From Amphirosellinia nigrospora (lineage: Eukaryota > Ascomycota > Sordariomycetes > Xylariales > Xylariaceae), in contig SCHM01000001.1 of the NCBI GenBank assembly GCA_004123355.1, positions 11,108,193 to 11,172,192 of the forward strand: DNA of 64,000 nucleotides, given 5' to 3'. Under the pieces are notes generated by a model. That model saw only the letters and a program-made list of their open reading frames with translations, had not been told where the DNA came from and made no database searches. Position numbers and translations under genes: made by a program. Shown here in pieces: positions 23,227 through 35,641 of the stretch. Position 1 is the first letter of the stretch; the number at the start of each line of letters is the position of its first letter.

Positions 23227-23849
23227 ACGATAAATGTCTGGAAAACGGGAAATGGGGGAAGACTATCACGAGGCATGCCCAAAAAAATGAATCGATTGCC
23301 AATCCAAACCCCCGAATACCAATTCGAATACCACGAAACCAGGCTACCTTCTGAACGTCTTGGCCGATCTTGACCACCCATGTTCGGATTCAGTTGAACG
23401 AGGATGAGAGTAATGCAGGCGACATTATGCGTCGTCGCAATGCCGGGATATACATTGTCCAGCTGGCTTTTTGCACGAAGGTCTCAGCAATGGATAATAT
23501 TATTGATCAATACCCCCATATGCTTTACCACGAGCTTCTCTATAATTACAATAACAATAAATCTGTTCTACTAATCAATGCATGCCCAAGCACTACGATA
23601 TGACCTAGGTAGCTGCTGTCTGTATCTTGGCTCACTAATTGCTCGCGTGATACGCCACGTGATTGATGGGCATTAATAGTTGAGTAGTAGAGTTGTCCTA
23701 GTATGTGTCCAATATCTAAATCTATTAGGTGGATAGTACTTCTCTTGGGGTCTTTGTCGTCTAACAGCAAAGACATATTTGGCCCATACTCGTAGCTACT
23801 ATTCCATCTTCTCTAAATGTATTAAACCGTCGGCTGGCTATGCTCATCA
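23227..23849. other. Intergenic region between convergent genes
   Basis: This is the shared 3' flank of the small membrane-protein gene (+) and DCD1 (-). No gene is seen. An ACCTAGGT palindrome is at 23603-23610. Confidence 0.6.
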
Positions 23850-25030
23850 TCAGTAGGTGTTGCTCACGCAGTCTAGAATCGAACTTACCGGAGAAAATTG
23901 CCTCAGCTTGACTCCTGCAGATAAGAAGACACGTGCTGTCTCGCCGTCCATGCTATATCCCTGGTTATACACTACCTCGCTGATTCCGACCTGTACGATC
24001 TTGATACTGCAGGTGAGGCAAGGGCACGTGTTGCAGTACAACACGCTGCCATCGCGAATACGCTCGCGTCCGGCCTCAAGGAGGGCGTTTTCTTCGGCAT
24101 GAAGACAGAGACAGGTCGCAAGTGACACGCCGCTGGTAGCATCGCCCGAGTTGCAGCGAGGACATCCACCTTCCATGCAGTTCGTCAGATTTCGCGGCGT
24201 CCCGTTGTAGCCGGTCGATATCACGCGTCGTTTGCTGTCTACCAACACACACCCACGGCCCGCTTCATGCAATTGCACCGCCGCGCCGCGAGGGATGCCA
24301 GGGCCATGAAGTAGCTATCCCAACTCGGGCGCAGACGGTCCCCGTTTGTGAGATCGAGTTTCCCCAGCGTCGCGTACAGGTGGGCCAGGGAGTCGGAGGT
24401 GTTGAGAAGCCGGATCGCAGCCCGCGACATGAGTGGTAGGACGCCGGCCTCGGCGTCGTAGAGGTGCGCATCGGACTCAGCGACGAAATCCTCTAGGCTG
24501 ATGGACTCCTGTAAAGGATCTGAGAAGGATAACTCGTTTTCACGCGCCTGATGCCGTCGCCATCGTACTGTCACAGGTGCGTCTACACTGATGAGGATGA
24601 AGAATGGACGTCGGCTCAGTGCGTCCAGGATACCCTCACTGTGGATGTCCGTCGTTACCCAGCGAGAACGCCAGTGTTTCGTTACAAAGTCTAGGAGTTC
24701 CCCTTCATTTGCAAAGATATGCTGTGGTTGCGTTTTCCCATTTTTTGACCGAATCAAAAGGTCCTTCGTGGCCAAGCCATTCGCTTCTGTGGTGTTGGGG
24801 TAACACTCTAGGGTTCCTTGTGCGCCTTTGGCCTCTGACTGGTTTTGTGCCTGTCCTTGCTGCCGTCTTTCTAGATGCAACTTCTTGAAACCATGGTGTT
24901 CAACCAGGTATTGTGCCACGGTCCTCTTTCCAGCGCATTTTGCTATCAATCCGTCAGTTTCAGGCAAGTAGAAAGTAGAAAGGGGCTAGGATAGTCAAGT
25001 TAACATACCGCCACATATACCGATAAGCAT
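23850..25030 (-). CDS. DCD1: Deoxycytidylate (dCMP) deaminase with N-terminal P-loop-like domain
   Basis: dCMP deaminase converts dCMP to dUMP and so feeds dTTP synthesis. Exon 1 (25030-25009) encodes MLIGICG; after a 66-nt GT-AG intron (25008-24943), exon 2 runs to 23850. The first about 240 residues form a kinase-like region with a P-loop-type motif (CAGKRT), as in fungal DCD1. The deaminase domain follows, with STGYNGTPR, the zinc and catalytic motif HAEENA, and PCLTC (PCxxC). The deaminase frame is offset by one base from the N-terminal frame near 24250. Restoring one T there joins MKRAVG to CVLVDSKRRVIS, so a single missing base is likely. The corrected length is about 371 aa. It is transcribed away from ATG7, with about 1 kb between them. 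Confidence 0.9.
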
Positions 25031-26016
25031 CCTTGTGCCAAAAGAATCATCCAAGCCCTCGGATACAACCCTATTCACAGCATACATTATAGTTTGAAGA
25101 TGCTTAAACCTCGGTTCCTCTCTCAGACATCTAAAGCAGAATGCAACCAGAATCGGCAGTCAATTCGAACTAATTAATCTAGCGGCATGCAAGACGCGCT
25201 CTCTGTCGCGCCTGGACGCGGGTACAGCCCCACCTAAACCCATTGAGTCTTTTCAGGGTATCCATACAGCGGGTACCTATCGCACACCCGCAGCATATCC
25301 ACCAGGCTACCGCTGTAGCTACAGCATATGCCCCGCCGGGCCTTTTGGGGGAGACACCTCCCTGCAGATGACCTGTGCTCTACGGGTGCGCGGGGTAGGT
25401 ACAGTACCTCCATAATCCAATACCCTGGGTAACAGGTCACGTCATCTCCAATCTTCAGGTCCTTTACCTCGACCTTCTCTCCTTATCGAACGCGGCATGT
25501 GACCTCTCTTGAAATCATGGGATGCACTAGACACAGTCAGATGCGCCGCACCCAGAGTCTGCCAGCATGTGCAATGCTTTGAATCCCATTACCTTGGTTC
25601 TTGCCCTTGCCCAGAGCCGGCTGTTCCAGCCCTGGATAAAAACTACCTAGGTAATGTAATGGACGGTGCGTGACTAAGGCTGAGAGATGGGAACGTGATG
25701 ATAGGTAGAGAGGTATGCTACTAAGTTAGTATGCGTACACTACAGCTGTACCTCGCTCACATCAAATCAACGGCACCCCACCGCGCATGAAGGCAAGGCA
25801 GGCACAGGCAGGCATCATCCCACCTCCGACGACTCACACTCCAACTTCCACTCCCACTCTCACTCTCACTCCCACCGCGTTCGCATTCCCATCTCTCCCA
25901 ACTCCTTTCAGTCACCCAGCTCATCGACACTCTAGCTTTGACTTGAAAAACTCTCAGACTACCAGAAAGCCACCCCTCAGCTACCCTGACCTCTCTGCCC
26001 AGAGCCCTTGGCCAAC
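25031..26016. other. Divergent promoter region between DCD1 and ATG7
   Basis: No gene is supported. One ACCTAGGT palindrome is at 25645-25652. From about 25830 to 26000 the plus strand is pyrimidine-rich with repeated CACTCC and CACTCT units, which fits the ATG7 leader. Confidence 0.6.
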
Positions 26017-28274
26017 ATGGCCACATTAAAGTTTGCGCCGTTCTCGTCAGAGATCGAGCTGCCCTTCTACTCGGCTCTCTTCGCCTCCAAGCTCGACCAT
26101 GACAAGCTGAGCGACTCGGCGCGCCCCGTTCTGGGCCTCTACGAACCTCGCCTCGGCGTAAATCCTGACGATAGCGTCAAGATGCAAGTGCTGGCGAATG
26201 CCCTCACGAGCACTGCGTAAGCCGACTCCGCCCTTGCGTCACTTGGCTTGAACGTACTCTTCAGGGGCTAATGTAGCGGGGGGCCGACAGCGTTCCCGCA
26301 AATGCGGTACGAGCCGAAGGCATTATCAGGAATACTAATACCATGGAGGCGTTCAGACAAGCCAATAAGGTTGACATACTCAACAACGCCGCGCGCCAGG
26401 TACGACCCTCCACCGTGCTGATGTTGGGTAGATTAGAGGCTGATTAATCTAGATTTGGGATGCCATTAAGGATGGCACTATATACTCAGTCCCTTCTCTA
26501 CTCTCTTCGTATATCATCCTCTCTTACGCCGACCTGAAGAAATACCGTATGACGTACTGGTTTGGGTTCCCAACCCTCCCCTCAGACCCCGCATGGAAGC
26601 GTGCAGGCGAAATAAAGCGCCTGACACCGTCCGAAAGCACGGCCTTAGTTGACCGAGTGTGCACATGGCGGTACGTTGTCGACAACAGAGAGTATGGCTT
26701 TTTCTTAGCCAAGAAAGTTCGGGGTAAGCGGTCTTCTGCGAGGCTTGGTGGTTATTCCGAGGAAAGTGGCCACGAGGAGATTGGTTATACTTGGGAAGTC
26801 GGTTCCCTACGCGATTTCGAGAATAATTTCTTTCTTGGCGTCCCCAAGGAAGACAGATATGTGGCTTTCGTAGACCCGTCGGCCTATGACGAACATCCCG
26901 CCTGGCCATTGAGAAATCTTTTGATGTTGGTGAGGCAACGATACCACCTCAGCGAAGTTCAAGTTTTATGCTACCGTGATATTCATTCGCGCAGACACGA
27001 AGCTCGCAGCATCATCATGTCCCTATACATGGATCCGGTCGATGAACTGGTATTGTCTACAATGCCCAAAGCCACAGGCTGGGAGCGAAATCAGGCCAAT
27101 AAATTAACTGCGAGATCAGTCAGCCTCGCAGAATCAATGGACCCAGCCCGTCTTGCCGACCAGTCAGTGGATCTTAATCTTAAGCTGATGAAATGGCGAA
27201 TTTCTCCCGACCTTAACCTGGACGCCATAAAGAACACGAGATGTCTACTTGGTGCTGGCACACTTGGCAGTTATGTATCGAGGAACTTAATGGGATGGGG
27301 CGTCCGCAAGATCACATTTGTTGACTACGGCGCCGTATCTTTTTCGAACCCAGTGCGACAGCCTCTTTTCGTCTACGAAGACTGCCTCAATGGGGGTGCT
27401 CCAAAAGCCATCAGAGCAGCTGAGGCTTTGAAGCAGATCTACCCTGGTGTGGATAGTCATGGCGAAGTTTTGTCCGTTCCGATGCTCGGCCATCCAATTG
27501 TAGACAAAACTCAGGGTGACTTCGAAAAACTGAAAGCATTAATAGACGAACACGATGCAATATTTTTGCTCATGGACAGCCGAGAGTCGCGATGGCTCCC
27601 TACAGTGATGGGCAAAGCTGCCGGGAAGATTGTCATGAATGCCGCACTCGGCTTCGATACCTACGTAGTCATGAGACATGGCGCTGAACCTAAGGATGGC
27701 GACGATACTTTGGGTTGCTACTTCTGTAATGACGTTGTTGCACCTGGCGATGTAAGATAGTTCTCCCTTGATAAGCCTCTCATGACTGACAACAGGATAG
27801 TCGCAAAAGGATTTGACCCTTGACCAGCAGTGCACTGTCACCCGACCAGGCATCGCTTCCATTGCCTCCGCTCTTCTTGTCGAACTTCTAACCAGTCTAT
27901 TACAACATCCTTTAGGGCACCATGCCCCAGCCCCAGCAACAGCGTCTTCCTCTTCTCATGAAGTTGACGCGAACGACGAATATGCGCTTGGCATTGTGCC
28001 CCATCAAATTCGTGGGTTTCTCAACAGATTCCAGAATCTCGTTATAAAAGGACAGTCCTATCCTTGCTGCAGCGCCTGCAGTCAACCTATTCTTTCAGCA
28101 TATAGAAAAGAAGGCTGGGAGTTCGTCAAGCGTGCCCTGGAAGATAAGGACTACGTTGCTGAATTGAGCGGCTTAGCTGAGGTTCAACGAAAAGCCGAAG
28201 CACTAGCAGGCGAGGTTGACTGGGAAGAGGATGAGACCACGCACGGTGATGACGAAGAAGGCGTATTATTGTAG
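26017..28274 (+). CDS. ATG7: Autophagy E1-like activating enzyme ATG7
   Basis: ATG7 is the E1-like enzyme that activates the ubiquitin-like proteins ATG8 and ATG12 for autophagosome formation. Four exons join cleanly: 26017-26216, 26291-26399, 26453-27751 and 27801-28274 (introns 74, 53 and 49 nt, GT-AG), giving about 693 aa, usual for the family. The N-terminal domain shows [20 protein letters not shown] and YWFGFP. The adenylation domain has the nucleotide motif [10 protein letters not shown], and a zinc-type CYFC pairs with CCSAC further on. The catalytic cysteine lies in [10 protein letters not shown] just after the third intron. The C-terminus is acidic. I chose the ATG at 26017 (MATLKFAPF) because the codon three before it is not ATG. 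No frame break is seen over 2.2 kb, which makes this gene a useful control for the indel pattern elsewhere. Confidence 0.97.
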
Positions 28275-28650
28275 TTGAATATACTCATCCGAAGCCATCA
28301 CTTCCGCCGCAAACGCCTGCGAAGAACTCGCACTGAACGATTCAAGTATTGGAAACGACCTCGTTGGAATGCAGTAATTTGGAATGGGCTATCTCCAATT
28401 CCAAACACTCCGTTAGATTCGTCAACTCACGTTGCACCTCATATCACACAACCACAACTACTGGCACGCCATCATCGGGAGACGTGGAGACCTTTGGACC
28501 AAGACCGGTAGAATTACGGTGGTCTCGTAATTCTGATGATACAATCGATCGGTTTATGTCCATTTATGACATCTTAGAAGAAGGGCCACCCGCCAGCCCA
28601 TCGATGGGCCGCCACATGTCTTGCTACCACCATGAGCGGAGATGACCTTG
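28275..28650 (+). other. Coding-like tail after ATG7, unexplained
   Basis: Immediately after the ATG7 stop, one plus-strand frame is largely open to about 28640. It has a protein-like character (for example HPKPSLPPQTPAKNSH, then after one stop LETTSLECSNLEWAISNSKH and NSDDTIDRFMSIYDILEEGP). It could be a fragment of another gene, a small gene with a missed start, or the ATG7 3' UTR. I do not recognise a family. Confidence 0.2.
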
Positions 28651-31125
28651 TATGAATATAACCCTTAAGCGTCCTAACGGGGTAAAAAACTGTCCGTGAT
28701 TTGCTGCAACGGGAGTTCAGGTATATCAGATTTTGAGGCAAACGTACTTCAGAAGCATTCGTTTTGGCTCTGAGGTTTGCTTTTCCAGGGGTGTACCTTA
28801 GCGTTTCGAACAGACCGAGTATATTAGCAAGTATAGGTATATATTAGTTGATACGCTTTTCTTGTTGATTGATACAGGTTTTAGGAGGCATGAATTACAT
28901 AATACAACTGTATAATACTAGGAATGGATTGTGAGATAGCTTGTCTGAGATACTCACCTGGGCTAAGTCGCAGACTCCCTACAACAACGAACCATGTGAC
29001 AAGGGAATGAGACTACCTCGTCATCCTAATCACCACGGAGCGAATGAATCGCCGGTCCCAGTCTACCGTCTCGAAGCATAACACCTGGCACATGGCAAGA
29101 CTAGAGTCTAATTTGAGAATTTAGCTTCTACAGTATTGCATCCTACTCTCTTTTGGCATTTATACACTAGACAGGTTTTATGGGTAAACTAAATGTTCGC
29201 ATTATTATAACTATGAGCTCGATAAGAGCGAGCAACGGTAGATTTGGAAAGGATATATGACATCGTGAGGATACGTATGACTAGTAGCTTAGTGGTGAGA
29301 TGAGGGCTACAAATGTCTTGTCCCCCTGTGAGACGATGAGAAGATCTATAATGCAGATTAGAAATGTCTCACTTCAAGCGATCAAAGGGACAAAACGTCC
29401 ATGGCCCCCTTTAGCTTCTGAAAGATCATTGAAGTTTGAATTGCCTTCTAAGCCCTCAAACACAAGCCCTTGTTACACTGTATGTCCAAATAGTCTCGTT
29501 GCTGGTTGCCGACCTTGCCTCGTATGCCTACTAAGTATCTTGGTCGTTCGGGTAGATGCGGATGAGATACAGGATAAAGCCTCATATGGAGTCCTCGAAA
29601 TAGGGTTCGGGCTCAAGAGGGGTTTTTGCCCATCAGGGTATAACGGCACGGGGTCTCCCCCTTGAACGCAGGAGGGGGCTTGATTTCTCATGTTAGGGTT
29701 ATGTTCATATTTGATGATTATTTGGCTAAACTTATACTTACACGGTTGATGGGTGCGTTCATACTGTACATCACCAGCTGATTGCAATTTGAGGACCGGA
29801 TTCAATCTACCCGGTCCTACCAGATGTATCATAAGAGTCGGTACAACTACGTCTAACTGTCCGGTATTGGCATTTCCTTGGCCGAGGACAGTCTCACGTG
29901 TGCCTTGGTCGACACGGGCATGTCGGCGCCGTTATGATGGCAGTGCTTCGCATTCAAATGTCGACGTGTAGGCATCAGATCGCCGGACGCAACTCCCGGT
30001 CCGCGGGATGATCCAGGGCGGGCAGGGCCTGGCCGTGTTAGAAGGTGTGAAGGGGCATGAACAAAGCCGCCCCTTACAGTAATCCCACGTTGCCTTCCTT
30101 ACCTGCCTTACTCCATCGACATTATAGTAAGTAGAGGGAGAGCCTCTGGGCCACGCAATCATAGGTGGCTTAGAAATAGGCCTCGGTACCTATGGGTAGC
30201 ATTTTTATGCGACTCCGTTGACGAAGGTAGAAATGTCATAAGAGGCTGAACCTTGGAAAATTCGGTCTTGGCCTTCCGTGAACATATCTCTAACCCATGC
30301 CGAATTGTGCTCCGAACCTTAAAACCCCCTCTTCGGGCCTCAAGCGGCCAACCTCCGCCTGTTATGCTTGATTGAGACTCGCCAGCCTCCTTTAATTCGT
30401 GCTGTAGTAAAAAGTCTATCCTGAAAACCTTCCGTTTCCCAAGACAATCGGCCGACGCCGAGTCATGCCAGGGGCAGCCGCCTTGAACCTTAATTACCTA
30501 GGCAGTTTTAGACTGAAGATTAGTGAACATCCAAACAGCATCCTACTGCTTTATTTCGATATCCGGCGCATCTATAACAACCGTGGATCCGGGAAGATCT
30601 AGGGAGATCTCGCTCGGACTATTCGGACTTATTCTACTTCGACTAACTAAGATAACGAGACCATATTGACTTCCTCTATCAGAACTAGCTAACAACCCGA
30701 CCTCTTAGTTTCGTCTACTGGCGAACATTCTACCCCTGCTATCACCTCTAGCTTCAACCAGTGGGAATTTGCCTCCGTGATATTCGTGATACTCAAGAGT
30801 TGAAGACACGAAAATTTGTTTCGGTCCAAAGAAGACAAAACGCTACTGAGTGGTTTACACATCGTCGACTTGAAGCCACCACACTGTAAACTCACTTCAG
30901 CTATTAGGCGAGAAAGGAGTCGGCACCTCTCTTATTTTGAACCCCTAATCTGTTCATCTTATACCCCCGCTTTCACACAATTCGTCTCCAACGGAACCGG
31001 TCATAGAGCCTCACTGAACACTTCCCGGCGACGTGGCGGCTGTGTTTCTAGATATTCTCCCTTTCTCCCCTCTCCGCCCCTTGAAATCGGTTAATCACTG
31101 GTATATCCGTTGTGAATCGGCTGAA
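28651..31125. other. Intergenic region of 2.5 kb
   Basis: No gene can be supported. Opposing frames near 29300-29830 overlap each other and look like shadows. The last about 300 bp is the promoter and leader of the gene at 31126. Confidence 0.5.
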
Positions 31126-31954
31126 ATGTCAGCGGGCGTCGAGGAGTTAGAAGACGCCGCTCGCAACATTATACAAATCATCAAACAAATCCCGGAGCTG
31201 GTGGGAACGAAGCTGAAGGTCGCTGGAGGGCTGGCATTATGGCACTACCTCGATCAGCAACCTTCACCAGTAGACGTAAGACCGATTTCTTTTATTCCGT
31301 TAGCGGACTAGGTCCAAGGACATGTCATTAATTACTTCCGCAGAGAATCGACTTTATCGCCGACCTCCCGGTTACTCTCGAACTCTTCCAGGTGAAGCTG
31401 CTTGAGCATTCCTTGTCTCCCTTCGAAAAAGACAGGCAAGGCTTGTTTTACTGTAGCCCTGCAGGTCGGCGTATCATGATTAGATTCTCTAGTCGACGAG
31501 TAAGAACACACTCCGGATATCTTTATTTTTCCTAGCTTGCCTATGGGCAACTGTATGTCGCCACCCTTATCTCGCCCTGTTCTAACACGAGAGCCAGTTT
31601 CGAGTGGAATTACCCTTCATTCACGACATCGGATACGGAGTCGTACCTTATATATCGCAACAGGAACTGGATCGCCTCTACCCGCATGACGGCCAGCCCG
31701 GCCCCTCGGACGTAAAAAAGAGGCAGCGTGACGACAAAGAGGCCCCGGTCCTCAAATCGCGCCACACGGTGGGCACGAGACCACGGCAGCTCACCGACGT
31801 AGACACCGCGAAACAGTCGGCCGTGCTGCCATCTCCGCAGGGCGTCATCGCCGAAGACATGACGGGCGACCGAAACTCCATGAGACATCGGCGCGCACGT
31901 TCCGATCCCGGCATATGCTCATCTTCTTCTTCGGTGACGATGACGAAGGAATAG
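31126..31954 (+). CDS. Nucleotidyltransferase-fold-like hypothetical protein, 3 exons, about 220 aa
   Basis: Exons 31126-31275, 31344-31499 and 31598-31954 join in phase 0 through GT-AG introns of 68 and 98 nt. The N-terminal half has a glycine motif and following acidic pair (KVAGGLALWHYL, then PVDRIDFIADL). This matches the hG[GS]...[DE]h[DE] pattern of nucleotidyltransferase-like folds seen in many fungal orphan proteins. The segment RRFRVELPFIHDIGYGVVPY continues the domain over the second intron. The C-terminal third is basic, then Ser-rich and probably disordered, ending ...SSSSSVTMTKE. Family members often have a longer C-terminal helical region, so this model may be shortened or miss a last exon. 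Substrate and role are unknown; the fold call is an inference from one motif pair. Confidence 0.6.
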
Positions 31955-33376
31955 CGGACCTCGCAACGTCGCCGCCCAGCATGGCTGTGGGCGGTCGAAT
32001 TGTCTCGCTAATCTGGCAAAATCGAATCACACCTAAAACAGATCAACCGACGAATGGGCTGGCCCCCTTCTATCCCCCTTCATATGCTACCAGCTTAAGC
32101 TAGGTCACTGAAAAAAATTGGAATAAGTTTCTTTATCTATATACCTAACTTGACTTGCTGCTAGATGAGTACCTGGGTGTCAGTAGATGTTCGTGTAACG
32201 CCTAATCATCTCACGATGCGGAACATTCTAGTTTATATATGTCCTGATGAATGAGCGAGGTAGGCTTCCTCGGCGTATCTTCGATCCCAGGCTTTTGAGT
32301 ATGACTACAACCTCAATCTCTGGGTAGGACTTGTATTCGAGCTCGCTTGTATGCAATAGCGTTGCTATTATACCGATTATACCGATTGTAGAACCCGTGG
32401 CCTGGAACTCTCGAAGCATAATGTATTAAAACAGCTCCTTTTCAGCTAACAAAGCAAGGAATCAATCAACAACAATAGCTGTCGGTCTGTGATAGTCTAC
32501 CATGCGTCTACCACGATGCCTTTGGAATACGGCATACTGTAAAAGGCGTAGTCTGGGTTTTAGAAAGTCAGCATTGGAGCGTAGATATGGACCCCCACTC
32601 GAGACTGCTATGGATTGTCTTGGCTCTGGGGTCAGGTGCCACAGTTCGCAGTGCGCGCACGCTAGCCTTAGGCGGTCTAGACCCCTATCGGTACGTAATA
32701 CCGACAGGAAGTACTTGTAATTCTGCTTTTGCTGCCTCCCTTCTACATAAGCATGTACCTTGACCCAGGAATGATTTTATAAGTATCAATGGAATAACCG
32801 GTACTGTGACCACTTCTGATAATGAAAGTAGGCTGCTCTTGTTACTGTCAAGTGGTATATGAAAGCTACCTTCGATGGACGGCTGACATCCACTTTTCTA
32901 TAACAGCTTCCGCTGATCGCCATTACATCGGCCCCCTGCAACGCCCGGGGCGAATGAGATCCGGGGATTTCTAAGGCACCCACGGCATATTACAGGGGCT
33001 TGTCTTAGCTCTTTCGACGTTCCTGTCATCACACATCACACATCACAAGCCCACGCACCTCTCTGCATTTACATCGTCAGCTGCGTTCATGGATCACGTG
33101 GCTTATTGAGACATTGACACTTTTTCTTTTCTTGCTTTCCATCTGCCCATATTATTCTACTCGAATGCGTTGACAAATTAATAATACCATCACCCCTCCA
33201 TGGTATCTTTTGGCTAGCAGTCTTTCCGTGTGTTCCTTTTGAAACAGCCCCCCTATTTGATCTCTTGACAAAGAGAACTAGCAAACTTAGACGCTTTCCG
33301 ATGGGTCGGGCAAATAGGTAGCCCGGTCCAGCCTTACAGCTCAGAAGCCACACACACACACACCCCAGTCTCAGGC
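31955..33376. other. Intergenic region with CA microsatellite
   Basis: No gene is supported. A (CA)n tract lies at about 33349-33363, just before the transporter start. Confidence 0.6.
33349..33363. repeat. (CA)n microsatellite
   Basis: A short alternating CA run in the leader of the transporter gene, seen directly. Confidence 0.85.
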
Positions 33377-35360
33377 ATGATGAAACGGTTCATCAGATCT
33401 AGGTTCGCGGGGCAGGAGTCCGTCCGTGATTACATCGGTGTTCTGGTCCCGCTAGAAGAGGCCCATCTCCACAGCCATTCCGCGAGGTGCGGTAAGGCCG
33501 AGTTCGAGGAGGACCGGCACAGCTCTGATGATGGCATCGACCTGGATGGCGATGACGATGAGGAAACAGCCCTCGGAACTGCATATAAGAAAGTGACAAT
33601 GAGGGTCAGGGTATGCTGCAAATGAATGCGGCTGAATATACTATAGAAGGTCTACGGCGGGACGTGCGTAAAGGCGAACCTGGACGTAGGTGGACGGAGT
33701 ACGAGTGTGAGTTGGCTCACTTTATTGGCGGCAGAACATAGAACTACTTGCTAACTCGATTTATTGTGTAGTGAAATCTAAACTCATCAACAAAGCCATC
33801 CAAGACATTGGTATGGGGCGATATAACTGGCAGCTCTTCATTTTATGTGGTTTCGGTTGGTTTGCCGACAAGTAAGTTTATTGTCTTGAGATCATGTATA
33901 CCTCAGTAATATACTAATTCAAATGTTGTAGCCTTTGGATGCAAGTATGTCGAGCCTACTGGGAGATAAGACCCGAGTTACCCCATGTCTCATAACGACG
34001 TCTTATTAACCGTGTACTAGGGCGTCTCCTTGACCCTCCCTTCATTATCTGAAGAATTCGGCGTCACTGAGAAGCAGGTTAGATATACAACCAGCTCTCT
34101 TTACCTTGGGTTGAGCATCGGCAGCGCATTATGGGGCTGGGCGCCGACATCATGGGGAGACGGATTGCTTTTAACCTCACGCTCTTGATAACGAGCATCT
34201 TCGGTACTCTGGTGGCATTCTCCCCTAATTGGCCGACTGTATGCTTTTTGTTCGGGTTGATGGGCACAGGCGTGGGTGGCAATCTACCCGTTGATGGCGC
34301 TCTCTTTCTCGAGTTCTTGCCCGATGCCTCGAGCTCGCTTTTAACGCTGCTGTCTGTATGGTGGCCGGTGGGTCAGCTAGTGTCGTCTCTATTTGCCTGG
34401 TACTTCATCACCAACTGGCCAGTCGACCAAGGATGGCGGCTGTTCATCGCTGCCATCGGTGTCGTCACATTCATCATGTTCATCATCCGGTTCGGCCTGT
34501 TTCATCTTTTCGAGTCCCCCAAGTATCTGTTGTCACAAGGTCGACAATCCGAGGCCGTCGCTGTCGTCCATGGAATCGCATACCGCAATAACAAAAAGAC
34601 ATGGCTTACGGAAGAGGTCCTAGATGCGATCGTTGACACCGAGGACACGGAGCGAGCGCCCGCCCGGGTCTCGGCGCGCAGCGTCCTCAAGGACAACCTT
34701 AGCTCGTTCTCCCTAAGCCACATCCAACCCCTATTCCAGAACCGGAAGCTCGGCCTCACCACAGCGCTCATATGGTTCTGCTGGGCATCGATTGGAATGG
34801 GGTACCCATTATTCAACGCCTTTCTCCCCCAGTACCTCTCACACGGCGGCGAAGTGTCCGCTCGCGAGAGCAACGCACCCGCATCCGCGACGCCCGCCGA
34901 GACCTACCGGAACTACGCTATCATCTCTATAGCGGGCGTGCCGGGGAGTCTGCTGGCAGCGTATCTAGTAGACCACAAGTCGCCCTTCCTGGGACGGAAG
35001 GGCACGCTCGCCATCTCGACGTTCGTGTCAGCCGTGTTCCTGTATCTCTTCGTGACGCTCGGCACAACCCTGACAACGCAACTCTTCTTCACCTCCGTCG
35101 AGGCCTTCTGTCAGAATATCATGTACGGCGTCCTTTACGCCTTTACGCCCGAGATCTTCCCCGCGCCCGTCCGCGGGGCAGCTACGGGCGTCGCGTCCTT
35201 CTTGAACCGCGTCACGGGCTTGCTGGCGCCTCTCTTGGCCGCTAATATCCCTGGTGATGGAAGCACGACCCCGATCTACCTCTCCGCGGCGCTTATTCTC
35301 GCCGCCTTTGTGGGCATGGTGTTAATCCCCATCGAGACGAGAGGAAGGCAACGCTTGTGA
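33377..35360 (+). CDS. Major facilitator superfamily (SV2/sugar-transporter-like) membrane transporter
   Basis: This is a 12-helix secondary transporter; the substrate cannot be told. Four exons: 33377-33706, 33772-33871, 33932-33944 (a 13-nt microexon) and 34021-35360, with GT-AG introns. The acidic cytosolic N-terminus leads to the family start GMGRYNWQLFILCGFGWFAD and then NLWMQGVSLTLPSL. The loop-2 MFS signature is WGWGADIMGRR once the frame is corrected. A long central loop separates the two six-helix halves, and the second half has GRKGTLAISTF and TPEIFPAPVRG, typical of SV2-like fungal transporters. Two one-base losses are inferred: near 33594 (between KK and DNEGQGM) and at the GGG of 34139-34141. 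The corrected length is about 594 aa. It converges on the J-protein gene downstream. Confidence 0.88.
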
Positions 35361-35641
35361 GCGAGGTGGTTAGTTCATAGATGGAAGTACGAGGCCTTGA
35401 CAAGGGCAAGGACCATTTCTGTATATATAGGCTATACAATAGCAGTAGATAACGTAGGGTTTGCCTGGGTAACAGAGCATTAGTTGGAGCCCAAAAATTG
35501 TACTTGCAGGTTTCCAGATCACTTCTTCGGAGTCAAATCTATCCCAAATCTACCCGGTTTTAACAACACGTGCAGGCATTTCAAACCATGAGTTTGCAAT
35601 TATGTTAATTCAGCGCTATCTAATGAAATGTCTAGATATTT
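35361..35641. other. Short convergent intergenic region
   Basis: Shared 3' flank of the MFS transporter (+) and the J-domain gene (-). No gene is seen. Confidence 0.6.

Noticed and set aside
25830-25880. CACTCC/CACTCT repeats as telomere-like sequence
   Set aside because: Irregular units unlike TTAGGG; better explained as the pyrimidine-rich leader of ATG7.
29300-29832. Opposed 120-codon frames as a possible gene
   Set aside because: They overlap in antisense, have no motifs or splice signals, and neither is convincing.
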